DNA from: Cellvibrionales bacterium UBA2034
GTDB lineage: Bacteria; Pseudomonadota; Gammaproteobacteria; Pseudomonadales; UBA7239
Direction of reading: 5' to 3'
Assembly: GCA_002333095.1 (NCBI GenBank)
Contig: DDBK01000005.1
Location: 11,079 to 19,036 of the forward strand
DNA length: 7,958 bases
Shown here: positions 6,764 to 7,958 of the stretch, piece after piece
Position numbering within the stretch: the first letter of the stretch is position 1
Layout: each line of letters begins with the position of its first letter
Made by a program: the position numbers and the translations under genes
Notes under the pieces: generated by a model
What the model was told of the DNA's origin: nothing
What the model saw: the letters and a program-made list of their open reading frames with translations, nothing else
Databases searched by the model: none

Positions 6764-7036
6764 TCAGGACCCCGACATTTTTTTACGAACCAGATACCGG
6801 AACACTTCCCCATCCTGCGTCTGTTCAATCAACTCATGGCTGAGGAAATGGCAGAACTTTGGTACATCGCGCTGTGTGGACGGGTCAGTCGCAACCAGTT
6901 CAATCAGCTGCCCTTCTCCCACCTCACGCACTGCCTTGTGCAGCAACATTACCGGCTCTGGGCAATAGAGACCCCGGGCATCAACGTGATGATCTGTTGC
7001 AGGCATTGTCGGCATAACGGCAGGTTGTTGACTCAT
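6764..7036 (-). CDS. tusA: Sulfur carrier protein TusA
   Basis: A 90-residue TusA/SirA-family protein of the cytosol, which takes persulfide sulfur from cysteine desulfurase IscS and passes it down the Tus relay for 2-thiouridine formation in tRNA, among other uses. The active cysteine is C25 in [12 protein letters not shown] (19-30). The later block [21 protein letters not shown] matches true TusA, not only the wider family. About 14 poorly conserved residues precede the domain. I chose ATG with first base 7036; an adjacent GTG (7039) and in-frame ATGs at 7015 and 7006 are alternatives, and none has a good Shine-Dalgarno. An A7 run (6784-6778) lies five codons before the stop. It is first in a tusA-gloA pair and divergent from glyA; I found no convincing tusA promoter in the 82-base gap. 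Confidence 0.93.
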   Translation of the reverse strand: MSQQPAVMPTMPATDHHVDARGLYCPEPVMLLHKAVREVGEGQLIELVATDPSTQRDVPKFCHFLSHELIEQTQDGEVFRYLVRKKMSGS

Positions 7037-7068
7037 CACAGCATTCTGCCCGAATCAGGGCGCTCGTG

Positions 7069-7074
7069 TACAAT
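7069..7074 (+). promoter_or_regulatory. Candidate -10 box of glyA
   Basis: TACAAT (5 of 6 to TATAAT) in the tusA-glyA gap would place the transcript start near 7081 and give a leader of about 38 nucleotides. No good -35 is seen at 16-18 bases. No riboswitch-like structure fits in so short a leader. Confidence 0.35.
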
Positions 7075-7108
7075 GCCGGCTCTGTTTTGATCTGTTGTTT
7101 GCCAGCCC

Positions 7109-7112
7109 GGAG
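7109..7112 (+). promoter_or_regulatory. Ribosome binding site of glyA
   Basis: GGAG lies 6 nucleotides before the ATG at 7119, a normal spacing, and supports this start. Confidence 0.6.
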
Positions 7113-7118
7113 CCGTTC

Positions 7119-7958
7119 ATGTTCAGCAAAGATATCACCATCGCCTCGTTTGACCCTGCCCTGTGGGCCGCTATCCAGAGCGAGCAAAAACGCCAGGAAG
7201 ACCACATTGAGCTGATCGCCTCCGAGAATTATGCGAGCCCCGCTGTGATGGCCGCACAGGGCACGCAGCTGACCAACAAATACGCCGAAGGCTATCCCGG
7301 CAAGCGCTACTACGGCGGCTGCGAATACGTTGACGTGGTCGAGCAGCTGGCCATCGACCGCGCCAGACAACTGTTTGGCGCAGATTACGCCAACGTGCAG
7401 CCACACTCCGGTTCACAGGCCAACGCCGCCGTGTACATGGCCCTGTGCGCACCGGGCGACACGGTGCTCGGCATGTCACTGGCCCATGGCGGTCACCTCA
7501 CCCACGGCGCCAGCGTCAACTTCTCCGGCAAGCTGTATAAATCTGTACAGTACGGCCTGAACCCCGACACGGGCCTGATCGACTATGACGAAGTCGAAAG
7601 GCTTGCCATTGAGCACAAACCCAAAATGATCGTGGCTGGCTTCTCGGCCTATTCCGGCGTGCTGGATTTCCCACGTTTCCGCGCTATTGCCGATAAGGTC
7701 GGTGCATTCCTGTTTGTGGACATGGCACACGTTGCCGGTCTGGTCGCTGCCGGCATCTACCCCAACCCGGTGCCATTTGCTGATGTGGTCACCACCACCA
7801 CGCACAAGACTTTGCGTGGTCCGCGCGGTGGCTTGATTCTGGCACGTGCCAACGAAGCGCTCGAAAAGAAACTGAATTCTGCAGTATTTCCCGGCAACCA
7901 GGGCGGCCCGCTGATGCACGTGATCGCGGCCAAGGCGGTGGCGTTCAAGGAAGCGCTG
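7119..7958 (+). CDS. glyA: Serine hydroxymethyltransferase GlyA, 5' part (runs off the window)
   Basis: A PLP enzyme that converts serine and tetrahydrofolate to glycine and 5,10-methylene-tetrahydrofolate, the main one-carbon source. The first 280 codons are present with no stop; the family is about 417-420 residues, so roughly the last third lies outside. Visible motifs are LIASENYAS (32-40), [15 protein letters not shown] (53-67), HSGSQAN (96-102), the PLP-stacking His in AHGGHLTHG (H126), VDMAHVAGL with D201 and H204, and the Schiff-base lysine in [14 protein letters not shown] (K230). The frame is intact. Codon choice leans more to GCC, GGC, CTG and ATC than in the genes at the left of the window, as expected for a highly expressed gene. 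It is preceded by a GGAG ribosome binding site and is divergent from tusA. Confidence 0.98.
   Translation, partial: MFSKDITIASFDPALWAAIQSEQKRQEDHIELIASENYASPAVMAAQGTQLTNKYAEGYPGKRYYGGCEYVDVVEQLAIDRARQLFGADYANVQPHSGSQANAAVYMALCAPGDTVLGMSLAHGGHLTHGASVNFSGKLYKSVQYGLNPDTGLIDYDEVERLAIEHKPKMIVAGFSAYSGVLDFPRFRAIADKVGAFLFVDMAHVAGLVAAGIYPNPVPFADVVTTTTHKTLRGPRGGLILARANEALEKKLNSAVFPGNQGGPLMHVIAAKAVAFKEAL

Noticed and set aside
7048..7061. GCCC/GGGC inverted repeat upstream of tusA as an operator or attenuator
   Set aside because: A four-base stem with a six-base loop is expected by chance; no repeat or known site resembles it.

Overview
The window reads as ordinary, tightly packed chromosome from a gammaproteobacterium. 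The evidence is the mix of a YciH-type SUI1 protein, GreB with the N-terminus MSRYRPP (as I recall it from Pseudomonas-type GreB), a short Ni-type GloA with the E. coli metal-ligand positions, TusA, AsmA and GlyA. Genus cannot be called from sequence alone; the Pseudomonadales/Cellvibrionales side is my guess. I see no mobile element, CRISPR array, tRNA, rRNA or phage gene, and no gene-free stretch above about 80 bases.

Layout: (1) 1-410 (+), the 3' part of a short-chain dehydrogenase whose N-terminus lies outside the window. (2) 446-4343 (+), a likely four-gene operon: lemA, a membrane M48 (HtpX-like) metalloprotease with a long C-terminal extension, a PIG3-type quinone oxidoreductase joined to it by an ATGA overlap, and yciH, whose Shine-Dalgarno spans the oxidoreductase stop codon. 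(3) 4340-5818 (-), asmA, tail to tail with yciH and sharing 4 bases with it. (4) 5878-6381 (+), greB, divergent from asmA across 59 bases that hold a symmetric -10-like element. (5) 7036-6382 (-), tusA then gloA, one nucleotide apart, with the gloA stop abutting the greB stop. (6) 7119-end (+), glyA, divergent from tusA and cut by the window edge.

The lemA/M48 pair recurs in bacteria and suggests a membrane-protein proteolysis unit; the oxidoreductase and yciH appear to be co-transcribed with it. AsmA is an inner-membrane-anchored envelope protein. GreB rescues stalled RNA polymerase, GloA detoxifies methylglyoxal, TusA relays sulfur for tRNA thiolation and GlyA makes glycine and one-carbon units. 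These are mostly housekeeping functions. I found no undescribed system. The points most worth a second look are the uncharacterised half of the M48 protein, an A7 run that could fuse TusA to GloA by frameshift, and the possible bidirectional promoter with a leaderless greB transcript.
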